Shown: positions 23,140 through 31,526 of the stretch, one piece after another
Layout: the number at the start of each line of letters is the position of its first letter
Numbering within the stretch: position 1 is the stretch's first letter
DNA from: Plut-88900 sp965116945
GTDB lineage: Bacteria > Chloroflexota > Dehalococcoidia > Plut-88900
NCBI GenBank assembly: GCA_965116945.1
Contig: OZ220734.1
Coordinates: 868,001-932,000, forward strand
DNA length: 64,000 bases
Direction of reading: 5' to 3'
Notes under the pieces: generated by a model
What the model saw: only the letters and a program-made list of their open reading frames with translations
Told to the model about the DNA's origin: nothing
The model's database searches: none
Made by a program: the position numbers and the translations under genes

Positions 23140-24126
23140 CTACCGGAATCCGGGTGAGAAGACGTTTTGGGGGCTGCCTTCGCTGAAGGTGGCGATGTTG
23201 TCCAGGGACATCTTGACGCCTGCCTGGGTGGTCTCGGGGGTGTGGGCGGCGACGTGGGAGGACAGGACAACGTTGTCAAGCTCTGTGAAGGGGTGGTTGG
23301 CGGGGAGGGGCTCGGTGCCGAAGACATCGAGGCCCGCGGCATGGATCTTGCCGTCCCGGAGGAACTCGTAGAGGGCGTCTTCATCGATGAGCGCTCCCCT
23401 GCCCGTGTTCACGACTATAGCGCTGGGCTTCATCATCTCAAGCTGTTTGCGCCCGATGACGTGGTGGGTCTTGTCGGAGAGGGCGATGATGGCGGCGACT
23501 ACGTCGGCCTTCTGACAGAGGGTGTCTACGTCGACGAATTCGACGCCGTATTCGGCGGCGCGCTCGGGGGTTGGGTTCAGGGTCCAGGCGATGACGTCCA
23601 TGCCGATGAGCCGGCCAAGCTCCATTACCCGCTGGGCAATCGGCCCCGCCCCGAGCACTCCAAGGGTCTTGCCGTGAAGCTGGACCAGGGGCTCCTTGAC
23701 CCATTCGCCCTGGCGGATGCGCCTGTCCACGTTGTGCATGTTTCGGGCGGCGGCCATCATGAGGGCCAATGTGTGTTCACCCACGCCAATGTTGCCGTAG
23801 CCAGGGGTGTTGCAGATGGTAACGCCCAGTTCTTTGGCGGCATCAAGGTCGACGTTGTTGACGCCGGCGGCCCAGATGGAAACTATGCGGAGGTCGGGGC
23901 AGCGGGTCATGAGGTCGCGGGTGAAGATGGAGGTGGAGAGAATGCTGATCACGGCGTCGGCACCCTGGCAGCGTTGGATGAGCTCTTCGTTGTCGGCGGG
24001 GGCGTCTCGGTAGATGACGAACTCGTCGGCGAGGGTGCGGGCGTAGGGCTCGAGGCCATCTTCCTTGATGGTAGCGACGCCGTCGTCACAGACTACGAGC
24101 TTTTTCATCTTCTGGGCTGGGGACAT
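23140..24126 (-). CDS. D-isomer-specific 2-hydroxyacid dehydrogenase
   Basis: A 328-residue NAD-dependent dehydrogenase of the phosphoglycerate/glyoxylate reductase superfamily. The Rossmann motif is GKTLGVLGAGPIAQRVME. The catalytic triad is visible: Arg in VVNTGRGALIDE, Glu in LDVFGTEPLP and His in LSSHVAAHTPE. The C-terminal ACT domain of serine-pathway SerA is absent, so a 2-keto acid or glyoxylate reductase role is more likely. AAGGAGG lies six bases before the ATG. A shadow frame of similar length on the opposite strand is rejected. Confidence 0.94.
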   Translation of the reverse strand: MSPAQKMKKLVVCDDGVATIKEDGLEPYARTLADEFVIYRDAPADNEELIQRCQGADAVISILSTSIFTRDLMTRCPDLRIVSIWAAGVNNVDLDAAKELGVTICNTPGYGNIGVGEHTLALMMAAARNMHNVDRRIRQGEWVKEPLVQLHGKTLGVLGAGPIAQRVMELGRLIGMDVIAWTLNPTPERAAEYGVEFVDVDTLCQKADVVAAIIALSDKTHHVIGRKQLEMMKPSAIVVNTGRGALIDEDALYEFLRDGKIHAAGLDVFGTEPLPANHPFTELDNVVLSSHVAAHTPETTQAGVKMSLDNIATFSEGSPQNVFSPGFR

Positions 24127-24317
24127 AGCGGACCTCCTTGGTCAAAAAGGGGAGATGGGTCGGGGGTGATTATGGGGAGGGGGGCGGGGGGGTGTCAACG
24201 GGGGAGTTGATGGCAGAAGCCTGGGGTCGGAAAGAGTTTTTTCTGGAAACCAGTGGATCATTCTGTTGTGCTATTAGTTGTCAGCAGGATAGTATAGACA
24301 GGGTAACAGATGTGGGA

Positions 24318-24671
24318 ATGTTCTCTGTGACAATAGGCGTAACCAACATTGAGGGCGAAGACTTTCAGCAGGTCAAGGCTACGGTTGATACGGGCGCTCA
24401 CTACTCTTTGATTCCGAGCTGGATACTGAAAAAGGTCGGGGTCAAGCCGTACAAGACCGAGTCTTTGGAGATGGCCGACGGGTCGGTGAAGGAATATCCC
24501 GTCGGGCTGGCGCTGATGACCTATGATGGTCGGGAAGAGGTGTGCCAAGTGGTGTTCGGCGACGACACCGAGCCCCTTCTTGGAGCCCTGGCCTTGGAAG
24601 AGTTCGGGTTGGTAGTTGATCCGGTGGGGCAAAAGCTATTGCCGCGCCGACTGAGGGGAAGGCCGTTTTAG
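24318..24671 (+). CDS. Retropepsin-like (clan AA) aspartic protease family protein
   Basis: A 117-residue protein with the single-domain aspartic protease pattern: ATVDTGAHYSLIP holds the catalytic DTGA, and PLLGALALEEFGLVVDP is the typical second conserved block. The family would work as a dimer; bacterial members have few known substrates. I chose ATG 24318, where homology-like sequence begins. No good ribosome site is seen, and a GTG two codons upstream is possible. Upstream sequence is AT-richer than the gene. No neighbour suggests a role. Confidence 0.8.
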   Translation: MFSVTIGVTNIEGEDFQQVKATVDTGAHYSLIPSWILKKVGVKPYKTESLEMADGSVKEYPVGLALMTYDGREEVCQVVFGDDTEPLLGALALEEFGLVVDPVGQKLLPRRLRGRPF

Positions 24672-24717
24672 GCAGGTTGAAAATCCCCCCGCTCGACCCC
24701 CCGACTTCTCGGGGGCA

Positions 24718-24863
24718 GGCTCTTCGAGAGCCTCAGGGTGAGCGGCCCCACACCCGGGGAAGGAAACTGCACGCCACCCCGCACCACGGGGATGGATTCC
24801 CGATCGGGGTCGGGAATGACGAGTGGAAGGGGATGGATTCCGGCTCTGGGGCCGGAATGACGG
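24718..24863 (+). repeat. Composite dispersed repeat A+B+B
   Basis: Repeat A (TCTTCGAGAGCCTCAGGGTG then AGCGGCC) is followed by two B units. The first contains GATGGATTCCCGATCGGGGT CGGGAATGACGA (24791-24822), the second GGATGGATTCCGGCTCTGGG GCCGGAATGACGG (24831-24863). It fills the gap between convergent genes. Confidence 0.8.
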
Positions 24864-24874
24864 AAGGGAAGGGG

Positions 24875-25366
24875 TCACACATTCGCCCGTGTCTTCTCTC
24901 TCAGCTTGATGAAGTGGAGTAACTGGTCGACGTCCATGCGGCCTATGGGGCCGGAGGCGTACATGGCGCCAATTACGAAGTTGCGGCGCGCCAGGAATTC
25001 CATGGGCTCGACGCATTTGCCGTAGCCTTTCTCCTCACCCCATAACGGATATAGCGGTCCGATGCTCTCCTGCGTGACTCCGTAGGCTATGGGGAAGGTT
25101 ATGCCCTCCTCTTCGGCCATCTTGGCGGCGGTGTCCCGGTCCTCGATGGTCGCGCCGATGACGTAGACGCCTAAATCTTCAAGTTCAGCCATGCTCTTCT
25201 GATAGGTGGCCAACTGCACCCGGCAGTAGGGTCACCATTCGCCTCGGTAGAAGAGGAGGGCGAAGTAGCGGCCGGGGGCCTCGTTGGGGAGGGTGATGGA
25301 TGAGCCGTTTGTGAGGTTCAGGGTGATATTAGGGAAGCGGTCGCCTTGGAGGAGTCTTTCTCGCAT
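24875..25366 (-). CDS. Peroxiredoxin-like protein, probable selenoprotein (UGA at active site)
   Basis: Two adjoining frames (25366-25235 and 25231-24875) become one 163-residue peroxiredoxin-like protein if the TGA at 25234-25232 is read as selenocysteine. The joined motif is FYRGEW-U-PYCRVQL. Close relatives have WCPYC there, so TGA replaces exactly the peroxidatic cysteine (residue 45), and Cys48 is kept, giving a UxxC pair. The frame is unchanged across the codon and both parts look well conserved (VYVIGATIEDRDTAAKM follows). ATG 25366 has AGGAGG six bases upstream. Possible SECIS hairpins lie just past the UGA. It would reduce hydroperoxides with a thiol partner. A nonsense mutation is the alternative. 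Confidence 0.82.
25204..25221 (-). promoter_or_regulatory. Candidate bacterial SECIS hairpin
   Basis: On the minus-strand RNA, GGGUG (+11 to +15 after UGA) can pair with CACCU (+24 to +28), leaving an 8-base loop CAGUUGGC that contains guanines. An alternative is ACUGC/GCAGU (+5 to +9 with +15 to +19) with loop CGGGU. Both are short; SelB dependence cannot be judged by eye. Confidence 0.4.
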
Positions 25367-25471
25367 AGGGGGCCTCCTGGTGGGGTTGGTCGGGTGTAGT
25401 TTAGCTGATTGTGGGACGGGAAAGTGCGGTAAGGGTTGACACCATTTTCGCACCCGACTCTTGAACAGCTC

Positions 25472-27160
25472 TTATTGGAGAGCGATGGCCAGCGCATAGG
25501 AGCCCGTGTCGCCAAACCCAGACACCTCTACGTAATAGACCCCGGTGGCATCCGGCTCCCATATGATTCGTGAAGCGAATCCATCACCGTAATCGTCGTT
25601 GTACGCGATGTCCCAGCCATTGGCGTCGTAGATGGTGAGCACGGAGTCTTCCAGGGTGCCCAGGAAGACGTCTACCTGGTAGGACTCACCGGCATCTGCC
25701 GAAAACGAGAACAGGTCTACGTCGTACTCGTAGTCGATAGTGCCCTCGATGGATTGCCCGGGTGTGAGAGCCCGCAAAGCCACGTCTGGGGAGTTGGGGT
25801 AATCGTCCGTCACGTAGACGGCCTCCACGGTCAGTGTATAGGACCCCGTGGAGTCGTCGAATGCCGACACTACAACATAGTAGGCATCGGAGGAAGGAGC
25901 GCGCCAGTCGACACGCGAGGCGGCCCCACTGCCGTAGTCGTCGTTGGATGCGATTTCCCAACCATCAGGGTCGTAGATGGTGAGTACGGAGTCATCCAGT
26001 GTGCCCAGGGCAACGTCGATACGGTAGAACTGGTCGGCATCCGGCCTTAGCTCGAAAATGTCCACTTCGCCAGCGTAGTCGATAACCCCCTCGACGGACT
26101 CCCCGATGCCGATGCGGGTGGCGTCCGTAAAGTCGGCGGCTTGGTAGTCAGCACCGCCGGAGCCGGCAAAGTCTTCCAAGTCCAGGTCGGGAATGCAGGC
26201 CAGTAGGCCAAAGGCTTCGGCGAGGACGCTGTAAGCCTCGTCTTCTTCAGCGAAAGCCGCGGCGCTTATCGTAGCGAAGACAGCGTCCCAATCAAGTTCT
26301 GTCAGCCAATCCTCCAAGCATTTCCTTTCATCATTTGTGAGAGTGTCGACGTCTAGTACGGTGTCTTCGAACGCCAATGCGAGAAAGGGCCCGGGCGCAC
26401 AGCTCGTCAATCCGGGAAGGAACTCGCCCATTATGCCCAGGTCCTCTTCCATCAAGGCCGTCATGAAGTTGGCCCAGTCATATCCCCCCATCCACTCGTT
26501 CAGGCAGGTGCGCTCATCATCAGTCAGGCTGCCCTCATCAATACCCATCTCCGCAAGGAAATCCGGCATGAAGAAATCCAACAGGCAGGGTATGACCCCG
26601 GACATCGCCTCTCCCAGGACAGCCGGGTCCTCTTCGGCCAGGCCCCTGATCAACCGGTGCACGTCGGCGCCCGCCACCCATGCCCTTACGCATGCAATTT
26701 CCCGCTCCGTTACGTCGTAGGTTTCATCGGTCACCATCTCCTCAACCAGCAGAGAGGCATAGACAGAGCGGGCCGTCTCGGGGGTAAGGCACTCGAAGAG
26801 GGATACCTGCCAGTCCGTCAGGTCGTCGTTCGTCATTACCCGCTCGCCAAGAAGCGAATCCAGCTCACCTTCGACCTCCGTTCGAATGCAGTCCTGCTCG
26901 GCGGGGGTGAAATCGTCGAAAAGCTCCTGCCAAGTTGTATCGTTGTCTATCTGGACTGCCGAAACGGGGACTGAAGGGGCTGTCGGCGTGGAGATGGGGG
27001 TTGGGGTGGGAGTAGGGGCCGGCGGGACGGTGGGGGTTGGATCAGAGGTCGGAGTCTCCATGGTCGACGACTCTCCGCTGCAGGCAAATAGCGAGACCAA
27101 AACGGCCAGGGCAGCCAGGACCCCGAGCCAACTTCCATATCTAAACACCTGATTCTTCAA
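25472..27160 (-). CDS. Lipoprotein with Cys-containing helical repeats and two PPC domains
   Basis: A 562-residue exported lipoprotein: signal peptide with lipobox SLFAC (Cys27), a Thr/Pro linker to about residue 70, then about five helical units built on a pattern like LTDDERTCLNEW, LTNDERKCLEDW and VTEREIACVRAW, each with one cysteine. The last 200 residues form two pre-peptidase C-terminal beta domains sharing DSVLTIYDPDGWEIASNDDY and DSVLTIYDANGWDIAYNDDY. I chose a TTG at 27160, with GGGGAGAGGG six bases upstream and directly before the signal peptide. No protease domain is present, so a binding or surface role is likely. Confidence 0.85.
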   Translation of the reverse strand: MKNQVFRYGSWLGVLAALAVLVSLFACSGESSTMETPTSDPTPTVPPAPTPTPTPISTPTAPSVPVSAVQIDNDTTWQELFDDFTPAEQDCIRTEVEGELDSLLGERVMTNDDLTDWQVSLFECLTPETARSVYASLLVEEMVTDETYDVTEREIACVRAWVAGADVHRLIRGLAEEDPAVLGEAMSGVIPCLLDFFMPDFLAEMGIDEGSLTDDERTCLNEWMGGYDWANFMTALMEEDLGIMGEFLPGLTSCAPGPFLALAFEDTVLDVDTLTNDERKCLEDWLTELDWDAVFATISAAAFAEEDEAYSVLAEAFGLLACIPDLDLEDFAGSGGADYQAADFTDATRIGIGESVEGVIDYAGEVDIFELRPDADQFYRIDVALGTLDDSVLTIYDPDGWEIASNDDYGSGAASRVDWRAPSSDAYYVVVSAFDDSTGSYTLTVEAVYVTDDYPNSPDVALRALTPGQSIEGTIDYEYDVDLFSFSADAGESYQVDVFLGTLEDSVLTIYDANGWDIAYNDDYGDGFASRIIWEPDATGVYYVEVSGFGDTGSYALAIALQ

Positions 27161-27340
27161 ACTCAAACCCTCTCCCCGGCTTTCGTTGGTCGCCACAATA
27201 CAGCAAAGCATTTGGACGTGCTAGCGATTAGTTTTACGCTTCTATACGAATGTAAATGCCGTTTGACGCCATTTCTCCGCCCGACTTAGAATGCAGGCAC
27301 CGACAGAGGCGTCGGGGAGCAGGCAATCCGGGAGGAATAA

Positions 27341-27580
27341 ATGGCAAACAAGGCCTTCGTTCTCATCGAAACCGCAGTAGGAACCACCAACACGGTCGTA
27401 AACAACCTGAGAGCAGTGGAGGGGGTGGCCTCCGTTGACGCCGTGGTAGGGCCCTATGACGTGATAGCTGTCCTGGAGGCCCAGGATGTGAATACCATAG
27501 GGGAGCTGGTGACCAACAAGATTCACGCCGTCGGGAGCGTGGTCAAGACGGTGACCTGTCTCGCCGTGTCCCTCCCCTAG
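27341..27580 (+). CDS. Stand-alone Lrp/AsnC ligand-binding (RAM) domain protein
   Basis: A 79-residue alpha/beta protein equal to the C-terminal effector domain of Lrp/AsnC regulators, without the DNA-binding half. It starts MANKAFVLIETAVGTTNTVV and contains VVGPYDVIAVLEAQDVNTIG. Such single domains form oligomers and may bind amino acids. GGGAGG lies about eight bases before the ATG. It lies 76 bases upstream of an acyl-CoA dehydrogenase gene in the same direction and may be co-transcribed with it. Confidence 0.9.
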   Translation: MANKAFVLIETAVGTTNTVVNNLRAVEGVASVDAVVGPYDVIAVLEAQDVNTIGELVTNKIHAVGSVVKTVTCLAVSLP

Positions 27581-27656
27581 CCCCGACACCCGGCCCATCA
27601 CACCCGAGATCGCCAATCCGGACTTTAACTTTTCCCGCTCAACAAGGAGTGAACAG

Positions 27657-28835
27657 ATGGACTTGCACCTGACTGAAGAACAGAACGCATTTCGACAGGA
27701 GGTGAGGGACTTCCTCGACGAGAACCTGCCTTCCGACTGGATTGGCGGCCCCATTTCCTTCGCCCACGTCGACAAGGACACGGAGATGAAGTGGCGGAAG
27801 ATGCTGGCCGAAAAGGGCTGGAACACCATGGGCTGGCCCGAGGAGTACGGTGGCCAGGGCGCATCCGCTATATCCCAGCTCATCTTTCAGGAAGAATGGG
27901 AGTACCGCGGGGCCCCGGGAATCGACACCTTCGGACTCAACCTCCTGGGCCCGACCCTCATGCACCACGGCACGGAAGAGCAGAAGAGAGCGTACCTGGG
28001 AGCGATAGCGAGAGGTGAAGCGGTGTGGTGCCAGGGGTTCAGCGAGCCGGAGTCGGGCTCCGACCTTGCTTCGCTGCAGACTCGGGCGGTGCTGGACGGT
28101 GATGACTACGTTATCAATGGACAGAAGATCTGGTCCAGCTATGCCCAGTTCGCCGACCACATGTTCCTGCTGGCCCGCACCGACACCGAGGCCGTAAAGC
28201 ACCGGGGCATCACCTTCTTCCTGCTGGACATGGACACGCCGGGCATCACCGTCCGCCCCATCGAGGAGATGAGCGGCGAGAGCTCCTTCAACGAGGAGTT
28301 TTTTGATAATGTCCGGGTCCCGAAGAACAACGTGCTTGGCGAAGTGAACCGGGGCTGGTACGTCGCCATGACCCTGCTGGACTTCGAGCGCACGGGCATC
28401 ACCCACCCCGCCGGTGGCAGGCGCATCCTCGACCTGCTAATCGGCTACGCCAACGATACCACTGTCAACGGCCATACCCTGGCCCAGGACCCGATAGTCC
28501 GCCACAAGCTCGCCGAAGTGGCCGTTGACCTGGAGACGTCCCGGATGATGGCCTACCGCATCGCTTGGATGCAGGCCGAGGGCATAGTCCCGAACATGGA
28601 AGCATCGCTGCTGAGGCTGCTGAGCAGCCAGACGTCGCAGAAGCTGGCCCGGGTGGGCATGGAAGTGATGGGGCTGAAAGGTCAGCTGGAGCCGGGCTCC
28701 AAGTACGCGGAGATCCAGGGGTTCATCTCGAACCAGTACCTGTTCGCGGTGCCGTACACCATAGAGTCGGGCTCGCAGGAGATCCAGCGCAACGTAGTCG
28801 CGACTCGGGGGCTGGGGCTGCCGCGGGGGGCTTAG
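27657..28835 (+). CDS. Acyl-CoA dehydrogenase
   Basis: A 392-residue FAD-dependent acyl-CoA dehydrogenase. Recognised parts: LTEEQNAFRQEVRDFLDENL at the N-terminus, WCQGFSEPESGSDLASLQTR and VINGQKIWSSYAQFADHMFL in the middle domain, and a C-terminal IESGSQEIQRNVVATRGLGL. The length is normal. AAGGAG lies eight bases before the ATG. It is a close paralogue of the gene at 30338-31513, about 2.7 kb away. Substrate chain length cannot be told; members of this type also act on CoA esters of steroids and aromatic acids. No electron-transfer flavoprotein gene is in the window. Confidence 0.95.
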   Translation: MDLHLTEEQNAFRQEVRDFLDENLPSDWIGGPISFAHVDKDTEMKWRKMLAEKGWNTMGWPEEYGGQGASAISQLIFQEEWEYRGAPGIDTFGLNLLGPTLMHHGTEEQKRAYLGAIARGEAVWCQGFSEPESGSDLASLQTRAVLDGDDYVINGQKIWSSYAQFADHMFLLARTDTEAVKHRGITFFLLDMDTPGITVRPIEEMSGESSFNEEFFDNVRVPKNNVLGEVNRGWYVAMTLLDFERTGITHPAGGRRILDLLIGYANDTTVNGHTLAQDPIVRHKLAEVAVDLETSRMMAYRIAWMQAEGIVPNMEASLLRLLSSQTSQKLARVGMEVMGLKGQLEPGSKYAEIQGFISNQYLFAVPYTIESGSQEIQRNVVATRGLGLPRGA

Positions 28836-28841
28836 GGGGAC

Positions 28842-28847
28842 TATAAT
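28842..28847 (+). promoter_or_regulatory. -10 box before small hypothetical gene
   Basis: TATAAT directly after the acyl-CoA dehydrogenase stop and 33 bases before the next start codon. No -35 hexamer is convincing. Confidence 0.4.
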
Positions 28848-28879
28848 CTATTCTTGGAACACCACATTGGGGTGACAAG

Positions 28880-29164
28880 ATGGAAGTGAAACAAGCCGTA
28901 CAAATTGCCAAGCAATATGTTTCGGAGATATTCGAAAGCGAGCCTATTGCTAACGTCGGCTTGGAAGAAGTGGTCTACGAAGATGAGTCAGACACTTGGA
29001 AGATCACTGTCGGTTTTTCAAGACCCTGGCACCGAAGAAATCCTCAGACTGCTGCGGAAAAATTAGCCAGTCCGTTTGAGCGCTCCTATAAGGTAGTCCA
29101 GGTCGACGACCAGAGCGGCAAAGTCGAGTCCCTGAAAGACCGCATCCTGGTCACGCGGGACTGA
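28880..29164 (+). CDS. Small hypothetical protein, possibly PepSY-like
   Basis: A 94-residue protein: helix MEVKQAVQIAKQYVSEIFES, then strands around VVYEDESDTWKITVGFSRPW and YKVVQVDDQSGKVESLKDRI. A helix followed by a sheet ending in a short turn resembles PepSY-type folds, but I do not claim membership. It has no signal peptide. The site GGGGTG precedes the ATG by six bases. It lies at the left of an AT-richer insert between two acyl-CoA dehydrogenase paralogues. Confidence 0.65.
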   Translation: MEVKQAVQIAKQYVSEIFESEPIANVGLEEVVYEDESDTWKITVGFSRPWHRRNPQTAAEKLASPFERSYKVVQVDDQSGKVESLKDRILVTRD

Positions 29165-29402
29165 CTCTTTGCCCACCTCGGACAACTTTATGGCGACCCG
29201 AGGCTTGGGGCACTCGAGGAGGGCATAGGAGTAGGGCCCGCTCTACTCTTTATCGAGTTACCTACAGGCTCCAAGCTTGGGCTATGGATGCGATTTATCA
29301 GTCTAAAAGTAGCTCGATCGGCACGGATGACGAAGGATCTGCTCCTAGGTAATCCCCTTGAAAGTACTATGCGTTGTTGATTGAACGAGGAACAGGGTTA
29401 GT

Positions 29403-30149
29403 ATGGAATCAGTAGCTGATGTCATAGCTATCCTACGTCATGAGGGTCGGCAAGACCTAGCAGCGCTGCTAGCTGATGCGTATGTAGAATTTGAATACTT
29501 GGATACTGGTTTCTCAATGACTTCAGATGCAGAGTTTGACCTATTTAACGCAGCCATTTATGCCCCAATAGCTGCTTGCAAAGCACTCAGGGAACTTCCG
29601 CAGGAGGATGAAAGCCTAATACTGTTTTCTCTTCAGGAGGCATGGCCTACGAGTCAATCAGGCGGTATGGTCATACAGAGGGTTTCATACAACATCAACA
29701 AGGATTCGCTTCAAGAAAACTTCACGCTTCTTTATACGAGTCCTACAGGCTGGACAAGAGTAGATCGAACTTTGGAAAGAGTCCGGGTACTATTGGCTAC
29801 AGCGTCTACTGAAGAACAGTTTCAGGAAGTTGGAACCTTGTGTAGAGATGGACTAATCTCGTTGGCCCAATCTGTGTTTGATCCGGAGCAGCATGCTCCC
29901 CTTCCTGATGACGACATTGATGTCAGCAACACTGATGTAAAGAGGATCATGGCCCGTTTTCTGGAGTCTGAGTTTCCTGGTGCATCAAACAAACACCTTC
30001 GCAAGTGTGTAGATAGTACTTGGGACTTCGCAAACAAGGTCACTCATAAGAGAACAGCCACTTATCGTGATGCGGCTCTTTGTGCCCAAGCCACCTTCAA
30101 TCTGACCGGCTTGATTGCAATTATCTCCGGTAAACGTGACTTCAGATAA
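29403..30149 (+). CDS. Hypothetical protein in AT-rich insert
   Basis: A 248-residue soluble, mainly helical protein that I do not recognise. The C-terminal third, with DSTWDFANKVTHKRTATYRD and a following hydrophobic helix, looks like a HEPN- or abortive-infection-type helical domain, but no diagnostic R-x4-6-H motif is seen. AGGG lies six bases before the ATG. Base composition is clearly AT-richer than the flanking dehydrogenase genes, as expected for a transferred gene. A defence role is only a guess. Confidence 0.68.
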   Translation: MESVADVIAILRHEGRQDLAALLADAYVEFEYLDTGFSMTSDAEFDLFNAAIYAPIAACKALRELPQEDESLILFSLQEAWPTSQSGGMVIQRVSYNINKDSLQENFTLLYTSPTGWTRVDRTLERVRVLLATASTEEQFQEVGTLCRDGLISLAQSVFDPEQHAPLPDDDIDVSNTDVKRIMARFLESEFPGASNKHLRKCVDSTWDFANKVTHKRTATYRDAALCAQATFNLTGLIAIISGKRDFR

Positions 30150-30337
30150 CTACCACTTCTAACACTCCAACGGTGGTCTTGTTTAGAGTAAGCGACAATT
30201 CGAGCCATGCTGGCATCCTCAGTTCCGTCAGGTATGAATACGGGCGTCCTGATCTCCTGAATCGGCTTCCCGTTTGCCCCCCACCCCCCGCCCGAATACA
30301 ATAGCCCTATACCCGCGCCCGAGCCAAAGGAGACGTC

Positions 30338-31513
30338 ATGGATTTCTCTCTTACCGCCGAGGAAAAGGCCTTTCAGAAGGAGCTCACCGAGTTCCTGGAC
30401 ACGGAGATGCCCGAGAACTGGGACGACCCTCAACCCGACATCTACGCCGTCGGCAGGCAGGAGATGGAGATGCGCCGCAAGTTCGGCGAGAAGGGCTGGC
30501 GTACCATGGCCTGGCCCAAGGAGTACGGCGGAGGCGGCGCATCGCCGGTGATGCAGCTCATCTACAAGGAGATGATCAGCTACCGGGGCGCCACCAAGAT
30601 CGAGGACCAGGGTATCGACTTCGTAGGCCCGACCATCATCATCCACGGCACCGAGGAGCAGAAGAAGGAGCACCTGAGCCGTATCTCAAGGGGCGAGGCC
30701 TTCTGGTGCCAGGGTTTCAGTGAACCCGAGGCCGGCTCTGACCTGGCGGGCCTCCAGACCCGGGCCGTGGAGGACGGCGACGACTACGTTATCAACGGCC
30801 GCAAGATATGGACCAGCTTCGCCCACCTGGCCACGTGGATGCACATCCTGACCCGCACGGACCCCGACGCCCCCAAGCACCGGGGCATCACCTACTTCCT
30901 TCTGGACATGACCACCCCAGGCATATCCATCCGGCCCCTGATCACGATGGCCGGAAGTCACCACTTCAACGAGGTCACCTTCGACAACGTCCGCGTCCCG
31001 AAGAAGAACATGCTGGGCGAAAAGAACCGGGGATGGTATGCGGCGATGTCGGCGCTAGACTTCGAGAGGTCGGGGATCGAGTACCCGGCCCGGGCCAAGA
31101 AGGTCCTGGAAGGCGTGACTCGCTACGCCGAGGAAACCCGGGTCAATGGCAGCGCTTTGATCGACGATCCAGCAATCAAGGGCAAGCTGTCCGAGGCCGC
31201 CATCGACATTGAAGTCAGCCGGCTGCTGTGCTACCGGATCGCATGGATGCAGGGCGCAGGCCTCGTGCCCAACCACGAGGCCTCGATAGGGAAGCTGTAC
31301 GGGTCTGAGATGTGGATCCGGGTCGCGAACACTTTCACGCACATCCTGGGTCTTGGGGGGCAGCTGCATGAAGGGTCCAAGTACGCCGCGCTGGAGGGTG
31401 TCGTGCCCAACTTCTACCTGAACGTCGTGGCGGGAGCGATCTACTCGGGCACCTCGGAAGTGCAGAGGGGGATCATCGCGCGTCGGGGGCTGGGGCTGCC
31501 GAGGGGGACTTAG
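30338..31513 (+). CDS. Acyl-CoA dehydrogenase, second copy
   Basis: A 391-residue FAD-dependent acyl-CoA dehydrogenase closely related to the product of 27657-28835: FWCQGFSEPEAGSDLAGLQT against VWCQGFSEPESGSDLASLQT, and RGIIARRGLGLPRGT against RNVVATRGLGLPRGA at the C-terminus. AAAGGAG lies before the ATG. The stop is followed after only 13 bases by the TM2 protein start. The two enzymes may form a heteromer, as in some actinobacterial steroid dehydrogenases, or act on different substrates; neither is shown. Confidence 0.95.
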   Translation: MDFSLTAEEKAFQKELTEFLDTEMPENWDDPQPDIYAVGRQEMEMRRKFGEKGWRTMAWPKEYGGGGASPVMQLIYKEMISYRGATKIEDQGIDFVGPTIIIHGTEEQKKEHLSRISRGEAFWCQGFSEPEAGSDLAGLQTRAVEDGDDYVINGRKIWTSFAHLATWMHILTRTDPDAPKHRGITYFLLDMTTPGISIRPLITMAGSHHFNEVTFDNVRVPKKNMLGEKNRGWYAAMSALDFERSGIEYPARAKKVLEGVTRYAEETRVNGSALIDDPAIKGKLSEAAIDIEVSRLLCYRIAWMQGAGLVPNHEASIGKLYGSEMWIRVANTFTHILGLGGQLHEGSKYAALEGVVPNFYLNVVAGAIYSGTSEVQRGIIARRGLGLPRGT

Positions 31514-31526
31514 GAGGTACCGATCC

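Noticed and set aside
23167..24210. A 347-codon open frame on the plus strand
   Set aside because: Antisense to the 2-hydroxyacid dehydrogenase, which shows all catalytic residues. GC-rich codons keep the opposite strand open.
25232..25234. TGA read as a simple nonsense mutation giving a pseudogene
   Set aside because: Not excluded, but less likely: it falls exactly on the catalytic cysteine codon and the sequence downstream is well kept and in frame.
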